NCBI GenBank assembly: GCA_964638815.1
Contig: CAZXBB010000056.1
Span: 1 to 8,150, forward strand
Source of the DNA: CAZXBB01 sp964638815
GTDB taxonomy: Bacteria > Planctomycetota > Phycisphaerae > Phycisphaerales > SM1A02
DNA length: 8,150 bases
Reading direction: 5' to 3'
The notes under the pieces are model-generated. The model worked only from the letters and a program-made list of their open reading frames with translations. It did not search any database and was not told the origin of the DNA. How positions within the stretch are numbered: the stretch's first letter is position 1; each line of letters starts with the position of its first letter. The position numbers and the translations under genes were made by a program. Positions 6,421 to 8,150 of this stretch are shown piece by piece.

Positions 6421-6667
6421 ATCGGACGCCGCTGGCCCGCAAGCACGTCCACGCACAGGACTTGTGCCGGCGCGTGCGAAGCGAGGGTGCGATCGACCAC
6501 CGTTCCCGCGGATCGTTGTCGTTGTCGTCCTCGTCATCCTCGCGGTCGTGAGCGAGATCCTGCGTTGCTGCCCCGTCGTCGACGCCGACGCCGCAGCGGC
6601 GGCGAGCTTTTGCCGGCGCCCGGCTCTACACTGCGGATCTTCGCCCGAACCCCGGAGATTCCCGACG
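6421..6667. other. Intergenic region before icd
   Basis: This 247-base gap shows no confident gene and no clear terminator for the beta-propeller gene. It includes a pyrimidine-rich triplet stretch built on GTC/GTT (6515-6542), a small stem GCCGG-CGC-CCGGC (6612-6624) and TACACT (6627-6632), a possible -10 box without a good -35 partner. GGAG at 6654-6657 serves as the ribosome binding site for icd. The icd frame is open backwards through this region to a GTG at 6464. Confidence 0.5.

Positions 6668-8150
<1,483 letters not shown>

Noticed and set aside
6441..6468. Possible terminator after the beta-propeller gene (GCACGTCC against GGAC-TT-GTGC)
   Set aside because: The stem needs a two-base bulge and has no following T tract, so it does not meet the standard for an intrinsic terminator.
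6515..6542. GTC/GTT triplet stretch as a microsatellite
   Set aside because: The units are not identical and the stretch is under 30 bases; it is better described as biased composition.

Overview
The window is a GC-rich piece of bacterial chromosome, most likely from a member of the Planctomycetota (probably the Phycisphaerae lineage). The main clue is that two separate secreted proteins end in a short paired EF-hand (dockerin-like) tail closing on a Trp-Gly-Pro-Cys type motif, which from memory is typical of that group. No mobile element, CRISPR array, tRNA or rRNA is visible. I see no clear sign of an undescribed multi-gene system; the points most worth following up are a two-gene sugar-modification cassette and the repeat-rich divergent intergenic region beside it.

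Layout. Positions 2-1102 (+) hold the C-terminal part of a large exported protein: the tail of what looks like a subtilisin-type protease, then beta-sandwich domains, then the dockerin-like tail. It is followed by a textbook intrinsic terminator (1131-1162). Positions 1264-2973 (+) encode an acyl-CoA synthetase of the ANL superfamily with all core motifs. On the opposite strand, 3514-4752 encodes a TylCIII/TcaB9-type sugar C-methyltransferase. It is coupled by a 4-base GTGA overlap to a dTDP-4-dehydrorhamnose 3,5-epimerase family gene (2948-3517), whose 3' end runs 26 bases into the end of the acyl-CoA synthetase gene.

The roughly 390-base gap 4753-5142 separates two divergent genes. It carries a hairpin, four phased copies of GCTCGAGG, a G-quadruplex-compatible run and a 14-base tandem repeat. 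Positions 5143-6420 (+) encode a signal-peptide-bearing protein with seven evenly spaced FG-GAP/VCBS repeats (a predicted seven-bladed beta-propeller) and a dockerin-like tail. From 6668 to the window edge lies the first two thirds of a monomeric NADP-dependent isocitrate dehydrogenase gene. That reading frame is open to the last base.

How the genes relate. The epimerase and methyltransferase very probably act in one pathway making a branched (C-methylated) deoxysugar for a surface glycan or glycosylated product, but no sugar nucleotidyltransferase, 4,6-dehydratase or glycosyltransferase lies in the window. The two dockerin-tailed proteins are exported and probably share a surface sorting or assembly route. 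The acyl-CoA synthetase (lipid metabolism) and isocitrate dehydrogenase (TCA cycle) are core-metabolism genes that seem to be independent transcription units.
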